Shown here in pieces: positions 12,118 through 22,810 of a DNA stretch of 64,000 nt. The translations under genes and the position numbers were made by a program. The stretch spans positions 7,402,501 to 7,466,500 of the forward strand of contig NC_059553.1 of NCBI RefSeq assembly GCF_905220415.1, in the 5' to 3' direction. The stretch's first letter is position 1. Every line of letters begins with the position of its first letter. The notes under the pieces were generated by a model. That model did not search any database. It was given only the letters and a program-made list of their open reading frames with translations, and was not told where the DNA came from. This stretch comes from Colias croceus (lineage: Eukaryota; Arthropoda; Insecta; Lepidoptera; Pieridae).

Positions 12118-12673
12118 CTAAAATAATAAATGTTAGTAGGTAAATAAAGAGCGCGTGTGCCTAGCACACGTGTCAGAAGTGAAACTTCTTTGGGAAGATT
12201 CAAATTTCAAAGATACCAAAATTTGCCATATTTCTACACTTAAAAGAATAAAATTAAATGTAAAAATTCAGCAAGAACGCTTCAATAGATTTCCACATCC
12301 AAGTTTAAGCTCACGCTTATTAATTTTCTCTGTTGACTTATAATTTTAATTAAAATCGAGTTTCCTTTCCCTTATATTCGCATTCTTGACGTGGATGCTA
12401 CTGACAGGCATCTTACATATAAAAGCTTCTATTAAAGAATAAACGCTTATTTATAATTTCCAATGTAATTATATTATTATCTGTATATTTTTACAGTATA
12501 CTCTATTCTTATACTATGCACGTGGAATTAAATAGAAAATATAGCATTTTACATTCATATCAATATATCACAAAACAACAAATTAAAAAAATACTTTTCC
12601 GAAAACTTCGCGACTTATTTTTCCTTATTAAAATAGTATGATAATAATATAATTTTATAATGAAATAACATAC

Positions 12674-12752
12674 CTACAATAGCAGCGATTCTGAGTTTCT
12701 CCAAAAGTTCCAACAACAAAGCATCCTTATCCGGGTTAACCGGATAATTCCT
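12674..12752 (-). CDS. Antisense gene exon 5
   Basis: Minus-strand acceptor ttcgcttgcag, donor gta g|gtatgt, phase 0 in and phase 1 out. It encodes RNYPVNPDKDALLLELLEKL and RIAAIV. The Y-P-V-x-x-D turn and the amphipathic L-L-x-x-L-L-E-K-L helix would be the recognition-helix part of the proposed winged helix. Confidence 0.6.
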
Positions 12753-12981
12753 CTGCAAGCGAACAATTCGCTAATTACATCTTAGTTTTCAAAGCATTGT
12801 TTCGAGAGAGATGCAAATATGATCCACGTGGTGTTAGAGCGAGAGACACGCTTTCCTTTCCGTTGGCTTGCGATTTCCGCGTGAATAAACTAGTTGTCAT
12901 TCATATAAGAAAATGTTATACCTACATACCACTATATACTCTGAAATATCATTTTGGTACTATAAATTGCAAATTACGTAT

Positions 12982-13203
12982 CTACACTAATATTATAAAG
13001 AGGAAAACTTTGTTTGTTTGTTTGATTGATTGTAATGAATAGACTCATAAACTACTGGACTGATTTTAAAAATTCTTTCACCATTCGAAAGCTACATTAT
13101 CCACGAGTAACATAGGCTAGGTTTTATCCCGGAAATCCCACGGGAACGGGAACTATGCGGGTTTTTCTTTGAAAACGCGGGCGAAGCCGCAGGCGGAAAG
13201 CTA
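12982..13203 (+). repeat. Metulj/RTE-like interspersed repeat
   Basis: Opens with actaatattataaagagg, contains (tttg)n, cccacgggaacgggaactat, ttttctttgaaaacgcgggc and ends gccgcaggcggaaagctagt. Inverted relative to the copy at 8817. Confidence 0.75.
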
Positions 13204-13349
13204 GTCATATATAATAGCGCTCCATGCAAGAGTTCAACAAGTCAAAATTCAAATTAGGTTAACTATAAAATTACATTTCTCTTTACCATATTATAATCCA
13301 AAATTTACGTGGAAATAAACTCATTAAGAATCGGAACTAAGAAGGATGT

Positions 13350-13578
13350 ATCCTACTAATATTATAAATGCGAAAGTTTGTGAGGATGTGTGTGTGTGTG
13401 TGTGTTTGTTACTCTTTCACGCAAATACTCCTGAACCGATTACAATGAAATTTAGCACACATATAGAGGGTAACTTGGATTAACACATAGGATAGGTTCC
13501 ATCTCGGAAATACCACGGGAACGGGAACTATGCGGGTTTTTCTTTAAAACGCGGGCGAAGAAGCGGGCGGAAAGCTAG
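13350..13578 (+). repeat. Metulj/RTE-like interspersed repeat with (TG)n
   Basis: Opens ctactaatattataaatgcg, contains a (tg)n run at 13389-13404, tgaaatttagcacacatat, cacgggaacgggaactatg and ends gcgggcggaaagctagta. Confidence 0.75.
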
Positions 13579-14589
13579 TACCTACTATATTATATATCTT
13601 GGTCACAGATAATAATATAATACTGAATTAATTCAGGGTCATGTTAGATTTGAGAAAATATACATTATAGTTATAAGCTAGATCCTTGCCCATATTAATT
13701 CTATTCGAAACAACAGAAAATATTGTAAAATTTTACATTCGCGTTGTTCGAAAAATCTACCTAAATATTTTCTTGTATTCTAGACGACAAATACAAAGGT
13801 GTGTCATAACAAACAATTGCCACGGTTTAAGATGAAGCGCTAAGAATATGAAAATAAAAACATAAAACTATTCATATTGTAGTTTCGTTGCATGGAAAAT
13901 CCAGTGATAGGTATACTTTGTAGAGAACTTTCTTTGTTCATGTTTATGATTTATCAACTTAGACTTAGAGCATGGTTTAATGCTCTAAGTTTATCAATAT
14001 TCTTATCGCAAAATGTGGGACAAGGTTATATTAATTGTAAATCTACTTGATTATTACGGAAATTGTATGCGAATAACTATAAAAAAAAAAATGTTATGGA
14101 AACGTATACCTACTACTTATTATATGGAAGATATATTTTTATTTATATACATATTTGTTACTATTTGAAACGTAAATACAACAATAATCATATTATTTAG
14201 TATTTTTTTATATGAACTCCACACGCATTTCACGCAAATGCCAGTTATAAAAAAAACTATTCTCATATATTTTTAATTAATTAAATAATTCAAATAAATA
14301 AATAAATCCCTAATTAAATATATTATAGTTGAAATTTTATATTCGTAAAAGTGATTCGAATTTTTAAGATTTCATAAGTTCGAAATACAAAAAGGAATTT
14401 TTTATCTGTATAATGTTATGCTCTATAGTCTATACAAAGTCGCTTCTTCCAATTTACATAACGGCGGGAAAGCGATAAGATTAAAAATAAGCTTTGGAAT
14501 AAGAAGATATTTGTGAATATTAGTAAAAACAATGATATACGTTAAATTAAGGAAAATCCGGGCTTAGTTAAGAACGGTTGGAATTTCAT

Positions 14590-14761
14590 TTAAATTAGTT
14601 GAATGCATTTCGGACCAACAACATTATATACGCGATAAGGCCGCCTTTTTGTACTTTTTTTCTATTTTCTGTGTTTTTTTGTTATTATTTTGTTACTGGT
14701 GCAAATAAAGTATTCATTCATTCATTCATTCATTCATTCATTCATTCATTCATTCATTCAA
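14590..14761 (+). repeat. LINE 3' end with (CATT)n
   Basis: acgcgataaggccgcctttt, ttactggtgcaaataaagta, then about twelve CATT units (14712-14760). The gcgataaggccgcc motif is the + strand form of the 3' UTR seen inverted at 60955. The small ORF at 14599-14799 is within it. Confidence 0.65.
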
Positions 14762-15119
14762 CATTTTGTAAAATGCTTTTATTTGTCATTTATTTGTAAG
14801 TACTAATACTTTGATTATGAAATCTTTCGTGTTATTTTTTTGTTTTTATAAATTAATCAATTCATATATATAAGTTTTACCTAATTAAGTAAAAACTAGT
14901 ATTTCCGTGTAACAATATAGAAATTTCTCAGAATACTTTTTTTATTTAATATACTTACTTACTTGTTTCGCATGCATGATTTATTGAAAACAGACTATCG
15001 GTATCTGTTAATAACTGAGGGTGGAAAGGGCACAAAGGGCAGTAATTAAAGTGGCGTATAAAAAACACGATTCTCAACAACGCAACTGTATGTCTCTTTC
15101 TTAGGTCCTTACTTATATA

Positions 15120-15545
15120 CTAAAATTAACAATACATTAAATATTTTTAAAATGCCTAGATGTAAACTAAAAAAGTCACTAGAAGTATGGATGCAAGGCC
15201 TTGATTATATTCAGACGGAAGAGATTTTGAAGTTGGAAGTATAGAGACCTATCTAAATTACTCACACACACCCAAACACACACACATACACACACACACA
15301 CACACACATACACACACGCGCACACCCACACACACAAACACACATACACACGCATGTTTAACAGTGATTTATATAATTTGTATTGTATAATTAATTAATT
15401 ATTAAAAAATTTGTTTTTTTGTAAAAATTTTATGCAAATGGAAGAAACTTGTTCCCACGACACAGGGAATCCTAGTGTGGGAACAAGGGTTCTTATATTG
15501 TATGTATCATATTATTATTTTGGATAATAAAATTATTGATTTATT
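15120..15545 (+). repeat. LINE 3' region with (AC)n and terminal hairpin
   Basis: A short ORF start (atgcctagatgtaaactaaa ... gaagttggaagtatag), an (AC)-rich run at 15264-15352, an inverted repeat cttgttcccac / gtgggaacaag at 15449-15486, and a 3' end ggataataaaattattgatt make the typical tail of a lepidopteran LINE, 5' truncated. Confidence 0.6.
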
Positions 15546-15611
15546 GATTTAATTTAATTATAAAATATATTAATCATTATAGATCTAGGGAACAATTAAA
15601 AAAATACTTAC

Positions 15612-15701
15612 CATGATGTGTTCCATAATAGTTTCAGTTTCGACACACTGTTTCCACATAGACAATTTTCTAATAGCCTCGTAAATCATTTCTGGTGAAA
15701 T
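15612..15701 (-). CDS. Antisense gene exon 4: start of winged-helix-like region
   Basis: Minus-strand acceptor tattattag, donor atg|gtaagt, exactly 30 codons in phase 0: ISPEMIYEAIRKLSMWKQ then CVETETIMEHIM. S-P-x-M-I-x-E-A-I-x-x-L followed by a second helix resembles helices 1 and 2 of H15/winged-helix domains. It lies in non-repetitive DNA between a LINE 3' end and a TTTGTCTG repeat. Confidence 0.6.
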
Positions 15702-15856
15702 CTAATAATATAAGGTAATTAATATTGTTTTTATACATAAAATTAAGTTACCTCTATAACATAATATGAATTGCAAATGACTTATTTTAATTTGAAAAGG
15801 CTCACGTGCTCTTTGGTCAACACTGAAGTCTGAACCTTGCCGTAAACATCATCATC

Positions 15857-16060
15857 AATACATATAATAAAATTCTAGAAAAGTCGTGTCTGTACAATCA
15901 AAATATATAAAAAAAATTTAGCAGGTGCTATTATTAAATCGATCCCAAACCCAAAACTGTAGTTAAAAAAATTTTTGTCTGTTTGTCTGTTTGTCTGTTT
16001 GTCTGTTTGTCTGTATGTTCGTGCACGCTAATCTCAGAAACGGCTTATCCGATTAAGATG
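15857..16060. repeat. Repeat with (TTTGTCTG)n, second copy
   Basis: acatataataaaattctaga, then five octamers (15975-16015) and tatgttcgtgcacgctaatctc. Same family as 1018-1225. Confidence 0.7.
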
Positions 16061-16369
16061 CGGTTTTCACTAATATATTGTGGTAATCTTCATTTAACAT
16101 TTAGTGTTTATTTCATGTCAATCGGTTCGTAAATAAAAAAGTTATGACCATTTAAGTATTCACGGCGAACATTTGCTAAGGCATTCTATACACTGTACGA
16201 TAAAACGTAAGTTATCTGTTACAATTATTATTCCTGTAAATGTCCAAGTGATCATATCGAAAGTGCCCAAGGGTGGGGGGGGTTGTGGGGGGGGGTTGGT
16301 CAAATTAGAATTATTCTTACTTCTAGGTAAATTTTATACATAAAATGTCCTTTAAATTATGTCGTATTC

Positions 16370-17405
16370 TATTTTTAACCCCCGACGCAAAAAGATGGGT
16401 GATAAGTGTTTGACCGCTATGTGTGTCTGTGTGTGTGTGTCTGTTTGTGCCACCGTAGCTCGCTAACAGGTAATCCGAATTAGATGCGGTTTTTTTAGTT
16501 AGGCAGCATATTTTCCGACGCTGGTTCTTAGATAAAGTGTATCAAAATCGGTTCATCCATTTATTATACCTAGGTATATTATTATAGGGGTAAATGTGGG
16601 AATGAAAAAAACGAAAGTTGTCAAATATAAGTACCTAAGTGATATATTAAATGAAAGTGAACGACCTATCAGTAACAAATCGGCTCATCTATTTATTTAA
16701 TATAGGTATAAAAGTGATAATAAAAAAATGAATTTGTCAAAAATATACTCAAGTGACATATCATATGAAAGGGCATGACGTGTAAAGTTTAATTAGACAT
16801 GTTTTATCAAAATCGGTTCATCCATTTATTATACCTTTTTATGGGTAAAAGTGGGAATGAAAAAAACGAATGTGGTCAAATATACCCAAGTGACATATCA
16901 AATAACGGGTGAAGTACACTTAGTTATATTTTTATCCAATTCGGTTTATCCATTTATTAGATTACAGCGGTAAAAGTGGGAATGAATAATGTGGTCAAAT
17001 AATATACTCAAGCGATATATCAAAATATGAAAGGGCAAGGTGTGAATTACAATTAGTCATATTTTATCGAAATCGGTTCATCCGTTTATTACATTTAGGG
17101 CTTTATAGGGGTGACAGTGGGGATAAATAACCAAACATCAAACTACAGGATATGACGTGTACATATAGGTACAATTAGATATGGTTTACATCAAAATCGG
17201 TTCTGCCATTTACTAGGGATGGAAAGGGAAGGGTTGAAAATCTGTGAAAGAAGAGGGGATATGGGAGCGAGAGGATAGCCACACCCTGGAAATTTTGAAC
17301 TCTACTCAAAGCTACATAGGCCTGGCCCTTGGCAATATTTTTTCCTAAGTATACCACTTCTTTTGCCACTGTGGTTCATTACAATTTGTGCACGGTTACG
17401 GCCCA
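16370..17405 (-). mobile_element. Helitron remnant with degenerate tandem repeats
   Basis: The right end (17233-17405, minus strand) encodes the C-terminal motifs of a Pif1-type Helitron helicase. The rest consists of four to five diverged copies, about 120 to 140 bp each, of the phrase atcaaaatcggttcatccat / gggtaaaagtgggaatgaaa / gtcaaatatacccaagtgac. Whether the tandem part belongs to the Helitron or is separate cannot be decided from this sequence. Confidence 0.6.
17233..17405 (-). pseudogene. Helitron Pif1-like helicase fragment
   Basis: Read on the minus strand from 17402: AVTVHKL, two stop codons where family members have Q-G, then TTVAKEVVYLGKN and AKGQAYVALSRVQNFQGVAI. T-V-H-K and K-G-Q-A-Y-V-A-L-S-R-V are the last helicase motifs (V/VI) of Pif1/Helitron proteins. 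Two in-frame stops and truncation on both sides make it a pseudogene. Confidence 0.8.
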
Positions 17406-17512
17406 ACTTAAAAGATGTCAAGGAGCAACAAACTTATAGATATCAATGTGATGTAGGAATGTAATATGGAGGTCTCGCTCACTTGAAAATATTACATGAA
17501 AATAAGAAACCG

Positions 17513-17706
17513 AAAGGAATAAATAATTATTTTACAAACTTCCCGACGATCTTTAAAATTAAGTACCATATATGTATTTTGATAATGAGGTATATTATGA
17601 TGATGTTGGCATGGCAGCCCCGATGACTTTTTTTTTTATAAATATTTAAAATGGTATTTATTTTTAAAAATCTTCGGGAAGTTTGTGAAATTATTTATTC
17701 CTTTTT
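17513..17706. mobile_element. Small foldback/MITE-like element
   Basis: ggaataaataattattttac followed by aaacttcccgacgat (17516-17550) is repeated inverted at 17664-17702 (atcttcgggaagtttgtgaa then attatttattcc). About 190 bp, no coding capacity. The target duplication is unclear. Confidence 0.6.
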
Positions 17707-18130
17707 CTATGTATGCACTTTTCTTCGTAGCGCTGTTTTTTTTTTATTTAATTTTTATTGCACGGTCTAAACGGTTTAGTTACTACCTACAGGCGTGAGA
17801 CAGGATTCAGGAAAGATCTGATTTGGATTTTGTGCTGGATTTGATAAAAACTGAGTATCGATTAAGCTGATCAGTTGCTGCACGATACATAGTTAAAAAC
17901 ATCCATACAAGGAAGGAAGGAAAAGAAATTTGCTCCCCTCCCCCCTGGTGCCTAAAAATAATATGACATAATTTAAAAGAAATTTTACGTAGAAAATTAA
18001 TAAGGCATTTTTTTTGTATTGTTTAGCTCAGTTTAGTAATAAATTTTACTTACAGTTCTTTTAATTATTTATGGTAGTCTGTGTTTACTCAATAATTTAA
18101 GATAAGTAGTAACTACTATGCAGTCACTAT

Positions 18131-18162
18131 TCCACGCGGACGAAGTCGCGGGCACAGCTAGT
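18131..18162. repeat. Repeat end, ccacgcggacgaagtcgcgg
   Basis: Identical over 30 bases to the end of the repeat at 3290-3320. The body upstream is not clearly alike, so this is a 5'-truncated copy. Confidence 0.6.
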
Positions 18163-18259
18163 TTTTAATAAGTTTCTACCTTCACGTAAGAAATTATTTC
18201 TAATAGTTAGTAGTAGAGGTCAGTGGATTTAATATCTCCGTTTCATTGTAACCTTACAT

Positions 18260-18657
18260 CTATACTATAATATATTAGTACTATATTTATACTAATATGG
18301 ATTATAAAGCTGAAGAGTTTGTTTGTTTGAGCGCGCTAATATCGGGAACTACTGGTCCGATTTGAAACCTCGATAAATGTATCGAGGAAGGTTATAGGCT
18401 ATAATTTATATCATCACGCTACGACTCACAGGAGTGAAGCCACGGGGGTGAAACCACGCGGAGCAGCTAGTAATATAATAAAGCTGAAGAGTTTGTTTGT
18501 TTGTTTGAACGCGCTAATCTCAAGAACTACTGGGCCGATTTGAAAAATTCTTTCGGTGTTAGATAGCCCATTTATAGGAAGGCTATAGGTTATAAATCAT
18601 CACGCTAAGACCAACAGAATCGGAGCCACGCGGTTGCAACCCTGAAGCGCAGCTAGT
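18260..18657 (+). repeat. Two adjacent copies of an RTE/SINE-like repeat
   Basis: Copy 1 (18300-18473) and copy 2 (18479-18657) both run from ataaagctgaagagtttgtt through gcgctaatctc, actactgggccgattt, ggctataggttata and end gcgcagctagt. An inverted relative is at 58994-59165. They sit immediately beside exon 3 of the antisense gene. Confidence 0.7.
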
Positions 18658-18730
18658 TGAGATATAATACACCTTCAATATATTCTTTAGTTTGTTTGAA
18701 GAGTAACAGTACATTATAATACAGACTTAC

Positions 18731-18831
18731 CGCACAAGAAAACAAAGAAGGTTGATTTTCCACTGGTGTTGTACCCATGTTGACAAACAGTGGAGACAGC
18801 ATATTGCTACGTGATCCTGCTTGAACGCTCG
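18731..18831 (-). CDS. Antisense gene exon 3
   Basis: Minus-strand acceptor tttatttag, donor gcg|gtaagt, phase 1 in and phase 0 out. It encodes ASVQAGSRSNMLSPLFVNMG then TTPVENQPSLFSCA. A strong donor and a fully open frame in the only phase that joins both neighbours. Confidence 0.6.
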
Positions 18832-18913
18832 CTAAATAAATTTAAAATGTGCATATTATGTATTTTAAAATAAAGCAGCTGTGTCCTTGCGACTTAAAGT
18901 TTGTAGTTCATAC

Positions 18914-18981
18914 CGGATTTAAATTTAAACAACTTGTTGACTTTGAGTTTCTTCACAGAACTAACTACCCATACTAAACCT
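18914..18981 (-). CDS. Antisense gene exon 2
   Basis: Minus-strand acceptor cccttgcaacag, donor tcc g|gtatga. One base completes Arg; the exon leaves phase 1. It encodes GLVWVVSSVKKLKVNKLFKF and KS. Without this exon the neighbouring exons do not join in frame (the next would hit TAG), which is the main evidence for it. Confidence 0.55.
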
Positions 18982-19300
18982 CTGTTGCAAGGGAAAACCA
19001 ATAAGTTACTTACATAATATCATTTTGTTTTAACTTTAGAACTAGGTACATAATAATATGGTAGCCGTAATTTAATATTTTGAATCAGTTATATCAAACC
19101 TGAAATACCAATAATCTTGCAAGGTCTTTTCGGTACATGCCGATAATAATACTTAATCCTATCATATCCTTTTCCTTTGTTTATATATCTGCGCAATTCC
19201 ATTTCATATCTGGTAATATTATTCTGGGTTTAGGTGGAAAATCAAACAAGACAATGCAAAGAAAAAATTTAATCAAAAACATCACAAGTTTATCAGCTAC

Positions 19301-19725
19301 CTTCGTCGACAGCATCGGTGTCCGCAACGTTCACAGCCCGGAGTCAGCAGGCCACTAGATGATAGTCGCGAATATATTGTTGAGACAGACAGATCTCGCT
19401 TCTTTTCCACTCTAGCTCTCGGCTTCCGTCTTGGCGCTCGTCTGATCACCTGCCGTCGTGTTGGAGGCTTCTTGCGTTTATCAACCCGCCCGCTGACTCG
19501 TTTCTTTCGCTTCTTCTTTTCCTCGGACTTAGCTTCGGGCTTTCCCAACGCCGGTTTCGGTATTTCTGGTCCATTCGCCGCCATGTCTAAGCGACTTTTG
19601 ATCGAATAAGCGGATAAAGATGACCCACTGTTGGTGCCCTGGTCGTCCCGGCTCTCCTCGTCCTTGTCGTTGTCAGGATCGTCCCTGTTACCCACATCTT
19701 TACTTGTGGAAGGTTGGTCTTCCAT
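19301..19725 (-). CDS. Antisense gene exon 1: acidic then Lys/Arg-rich N-terminus
   Basis: The first ATG is at 19725 (MEDQPSTSKDVGNRDD); the frame stays open further upstream through TTG to an acceptor-like atatttcag at about 19776, so an earlier exon is possible. Residues 1-45 are acidic (DDPDNDKDEESRDD). Residues 70-115 are basic (EEKKKRKKRVSGRVDKRKK, RRAPRRKPRARVEKKR). The end is Cys/Arg-rich (CERCGHRCCRR). Donor gaag|gtagct leaves phase 2. Higher GC than the flanks supports real coding. A nuclear localisation signal is likely. Confidence 0.65.
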
Positions 19726-19775
19726 ACCCAATTTCTTCCAAATATAACTAATAATTTTGTAGTTTTGTTTCTCTG

Positions 19776-20499
19776 AAATATTGAAATACGTCTGTCACGC
19801 CGTTGAAAATATGTCTCATTTTCTTTCTTTTGTTTTTGTTTGAAACTCTCGTAGAAAAGAGGTTATAGGCATAATTTTGTAAAAAATATTACTACATAAT
19901 ATTGAATCATTCTTGTTGATTTATTTCAAAAAATACTCAGTATGTATAATATTAAGTAATATAGTTTCATAAAAACATAATATATTCCATCAAAATATGA
20001 AACAATATATTCTATAGCTATTTAAATATGAAAAATATTCAGTAATAAACCTCGCGTATCTCACTTTATAATACAACGATCTCGCAAAGTGTAATTTATG
20101 AGCAGGCGAACTTTAATATTATTCAATTCCACTACGATGTTATTATTCGAAGTCTTTTATTTTCAAATTAATAATTAATAATCAAAAAATGGGGATTAGA
20201 TTCTCACTAGAACAAACAAATAAATATTCAAAATTAAATAATTTTAGCTTCTCTACAAAATACTACAAACACTTTCGTTGAGCTTCAAACACCTACAAAC
20301 ACTTTCGATGTGAATTTAGTTCGAAGAATATATTTTTAATTTAATTATAGTAAAGAACAAACGTAAGCAGCACAAATTACACACAAACACCAAACGATCA
20401 ATATATGTTTCGCATGATTATATCGGTGACCACGTAACAGAACATAACGCCCGTACTTGTTCTGCCAACAACAACTTATTATTATTACTTCTCTTACAG
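19776..20499. other. Trpm intron, no feature recognised
   Basis: AT-rich. A local repetition ctacaaacactttcg at 20265 and 20291 is the only structure noticed. Confidence 0.5.
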
Positions 20500-20656
20500 A
20501 TGCTGGTGTGGTCTAAGCAAAACAGCGCATGGAGCGAACATCCCCATCGCACCGGTGGGAGAGGCATGGCTGCCAGCTCGGCACACGCAGCCATCACCAA
20601 CAGATGCCTATGGAACTGTCGAGTTTCAGGGCGGACCACATCCCACAAAAGCACAG
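20500..20656 (+). CDS. Trpm: Trpm exon b
   Basis: Acceptor ttctcttacag, donor cag|gtatat. The first base completes the codon split after the previous exon, and the exon ends in phase 0. It reads CWCGLSKTAHG and ends with YGTVEFQGGPHPTKAQ, the Cys-rich and G-G-x-x-P stretch that precedes the TRPM LSDAT fold. Longer-looking ORFs here that start from the ATG at 20500 or 20529 are out of frame with the family. The intron before it is 13.2 kb and hosts an antisense gene. Confidence 0.9.
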
Positions 20657-20897
20657 GTATATTGTATTATTTTTTATTATTGTATTGTATTATTGGTTAG
20701 ATTGGAGTTTAGATACATACGACACATTTACGTTAAGATTAAGAGATACTTTAAGCATAACTTGAGGCAATTTTCGTAGTAATCTAAAGGGTAAAAGTAT
20801 CTGAAGGTAAAAACATAATATGACTCTTGTACTTCATAGTTCAAACTATTGCTATAAAAGTATAACCAAACTAAAACAATCTTTATTTTGTGAACAG

Positions 20898-21111
20898 TAT
20901 GTTCGACTTTCACACGACACTCGTCCGGAGTTAATAGTGCAACTGCTGACCAGAGAATGGGCGCTAGAAAGGCCAAAACTTCTGATAACCATCCAAGGAG
21001 GAAAAGCCAACTTCGATTTGCAGCCGAAACTCAAGAAAGTTTTGAGAAAAGGTTTACTAAAGGCTGCGAAGACAACCGGTGCCTGGATTTTTACTGGAGG
21101 GACCAATACAG
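20898..21111 (+). CDS. Trpm: Trpm exon c (LSDAT core)
   Basis: Acceptor tgaacag, donor g|gtaaat, phase 0 in and phase 1 out. It encodes YVRLSHDTRPELIVQLL, then the conserved LLITIQGGKANFDLQPKL and KTTGAWIFTGGTNTG blocks, the glycine-rich nucleotide-binding-like core of the TRPM homology region. The intron from the previous exon is only 241 bp. This is one of the most conserved stretches of the protein and identifies the gene without ambiguity. Confidence 0.96.
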
Positions 21112-22427
21112 GTAAATTTAGGAGTAGTATTGACATTTTTGCTAGTTATAAGTGTGTGGTTTTATGTATGCGGCAGGCTTTTAGAGGTGGATAATTTAAT
21201 GGAATGAAAACCAATAAAACGTAGCGCCATGTGAGGCTTTCTCAGTTTGAAATTGACCCAAATATAGCTGGGCCATGCTGGGTTTGTGTCTGGAAATTCC
21301 CTAGGGCCATTTGGACACCAGTTACAATGAATATCTTGCACAAAACAGCAATGTTTAATTAACAAATAAAAGTTGGCTGATCTCTTGAAAGCATTACGCT
21401 GCGGTCGAGTTAACGCACTTATTTCTCAGTCATTTCAGGCTTTCTCGCCATTTTCATCTTAACTTTAAATAAATTTCGCTGCGGAGTTAAAAAATATAAG
21501 GCAGAAAGATAAGCAGAGATTTATTTGTTCCGTAGATTTACCTTTAGTAATAAAATTTCTTTTGTGCTTACTTTACTAGCGAAGGCGTGTAATCAGAATC
21601 TGTCTTCCGAGTAATTTGCCATTAATTGCCGAGATAATTTACTAAAGGATTCCAAATCGTGATTGTTATTTAACCTTTTCGAATAATTTTGGAAAGAAAT
21701 TTACTGCAATTGTTCAAAATCTCAAAAGTTTATTTCAAGATTTTCTTAATTAATTTTCTAATTGTACTCAAAAATCAATAGTATGTCAGCTTATTTATTA
21801 AAATTCATATTAAAAAACCACAGGAACAACTTTAAACATCCATTTATATTTCTCTTGCTCGAATAGAATTATTCCAATAGCATTAAACAATGACCTATTA
21901 TACTAGTAGACGCGGCATACGCCAACATCATTGCACTAAAAAACAGCGTAATTAATACATACCTACTTACTAACGCATTATCACCAATACAGTTGTTCTC
22001 TCTTTCACTCTCACGCACGAGACATAATACATGTCTCACTCATGTACTTCGTAATAACAACTGCCGATTAAAATACAAAAAGAACGTCCAGCCACGACGC
22101 TGAATGGTGCGTGACTAAGTGAAACTCGGGCACTTACCTGAGTTTTTTCTTGCCAAAATAGAGAGCGGGTAACGTATCTAGCTCTTTTATATATCATAGG
22201 CATTAAACAAATATTTAATATCATGATTGTTCTGAAGTCGTATTCTAGAGTGTATAAAACTATAGCATTTAATTTAGTTAATCTTATATTAAGTGATAGT
22301 CTTGCGTTTCGGTGGCGGTTTCATCCGCAAAGTCCCATGGGAATAAGCTTTCACAACGGTAGCCTATGTCACAATAATCATATTCGCTCAATTACGACTT
22401 AAAAGACAAAACAAACAAAACACTTTG
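21112..22427. other. Trpm intron, no gene recognised
   Basis: Small ORFs on the minus strand (21162-21365, 22036-22224) show no family signal. Minus-strand donor-like gtaagt at about 22134 has no convincing partner. Confidence 0.45.
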
Positions 22428-22673
22428 CATATCCATACTATAATATTATAAATGCGAAAGTAACTCTGTCTGTCTGTTTGTTACTCAATCACGCCTAAAC
22501 TACTGAACCAATTTTCATGAAATTTGGTATGGAGATATTTTGATACCCGAGAAAGGATATAGGCTACTTTTTATCCCGGGAAAATGACGCAATCCCGGAA
22601 ATCCCACGGGAACGGGAACTATGCGGGTTTTTCTTTGACTGCGCGGGCGAAGCCGCGGGCGGAAACCTAGTGC
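22428..22673 (+). repeat. Metulj/RTE-like repeat upstream of the Trpm exon copies
   Basis: atccatactataatattata, ctgtctgtctgtttgttact, ttttatcccgggaaaatgac, cccacgggaacgggaactat and the gcgggcggaaacctagt end. It abuts degenerate copy A of the Trpm exon and may have truncated it. Confidence 0.75.
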
Positions 22674-22693
22674 AATATAAATAAGAATATCTG

Positions 22694-22730
22694 TGATGCT
22701 CTTCAACTAGAGACGACACAGCACACTGGT
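22694..22730 (+). pseudogene. Degenerate copy A of the start of Trpm exon d
   Basis: The bases from gtgatgctcttcaact through cacactggtcgtg match the interior of the real exon at 22983-23020 with several changes, including a TAG stop in frame (ctt caa cta gag is shifted by neighbouring changes). The acceptor and first codons are missing: a RTE/SINE-like repeat ends just upstream at about 22672. The sequence after it (ataggcat, gctccatatg, aaccatttctaaccag) parallels the sequence after copy B, so the duplicated unit included intron. Confidence 0.7.
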
Positions 22731-22810
22731 CGTGGAGTCCACATAGGCATATTTACACTATAACTTTTCCGCTCCATATGTTTCAATACAACAAAACCAT
22801 TTCTAACCAG

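Larger units (their letters stand above)
10944..19725 (-). other. Predicted antisense gene inside the Trpm intron; basic protein with winged-helix-like region
   Basis: Gene-level entry. Minus-strand exons 19301-19725, 18914-18981, 18731-18831, 15612-15701, 12674-12752, 11981-12117, 11192-11252 and possibly 10944-11020 all have AG/GT borders, and their phases (2, 1, 0, 0, 1, 0, 1, stop) match at every junction, giving about 345 aa. The N-terminus is acidic and serine-rich, then strongly basic. The middle (SPEMIYEAIRKLS ... RNYPVNPDK ... LLLELLEKLRIAAIVG) is reminiscent of the linker-histone-like (H15) winged helix. I do not recognise the protein. A nuclear DNA-binding role is inference. It lies wholly inside the 13.2-kb Trpm intron, on the opposite strand. 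Confidence 0.6.

Noticed and set aside
11883..12203. 106-codon minus ORF starting MNLPKEVSLL
   Set aside because: It overlaps exon 6 of the predicted antisense gene in another frame; splice phase of the neighbouring exons favours the other frame, and the ends run into intron.
20500..20700. ORFs MLVWSKQNS and MERTSPSHR over Trpm exon b
   Set aside because: Out of frame with the conserved TRPM reading and run through the donor into intron.
22036..22224. Minus ORF with a donor-like gtaagt
   Set aside because: No acceptor partner or homology found; insufficient for an exon call.
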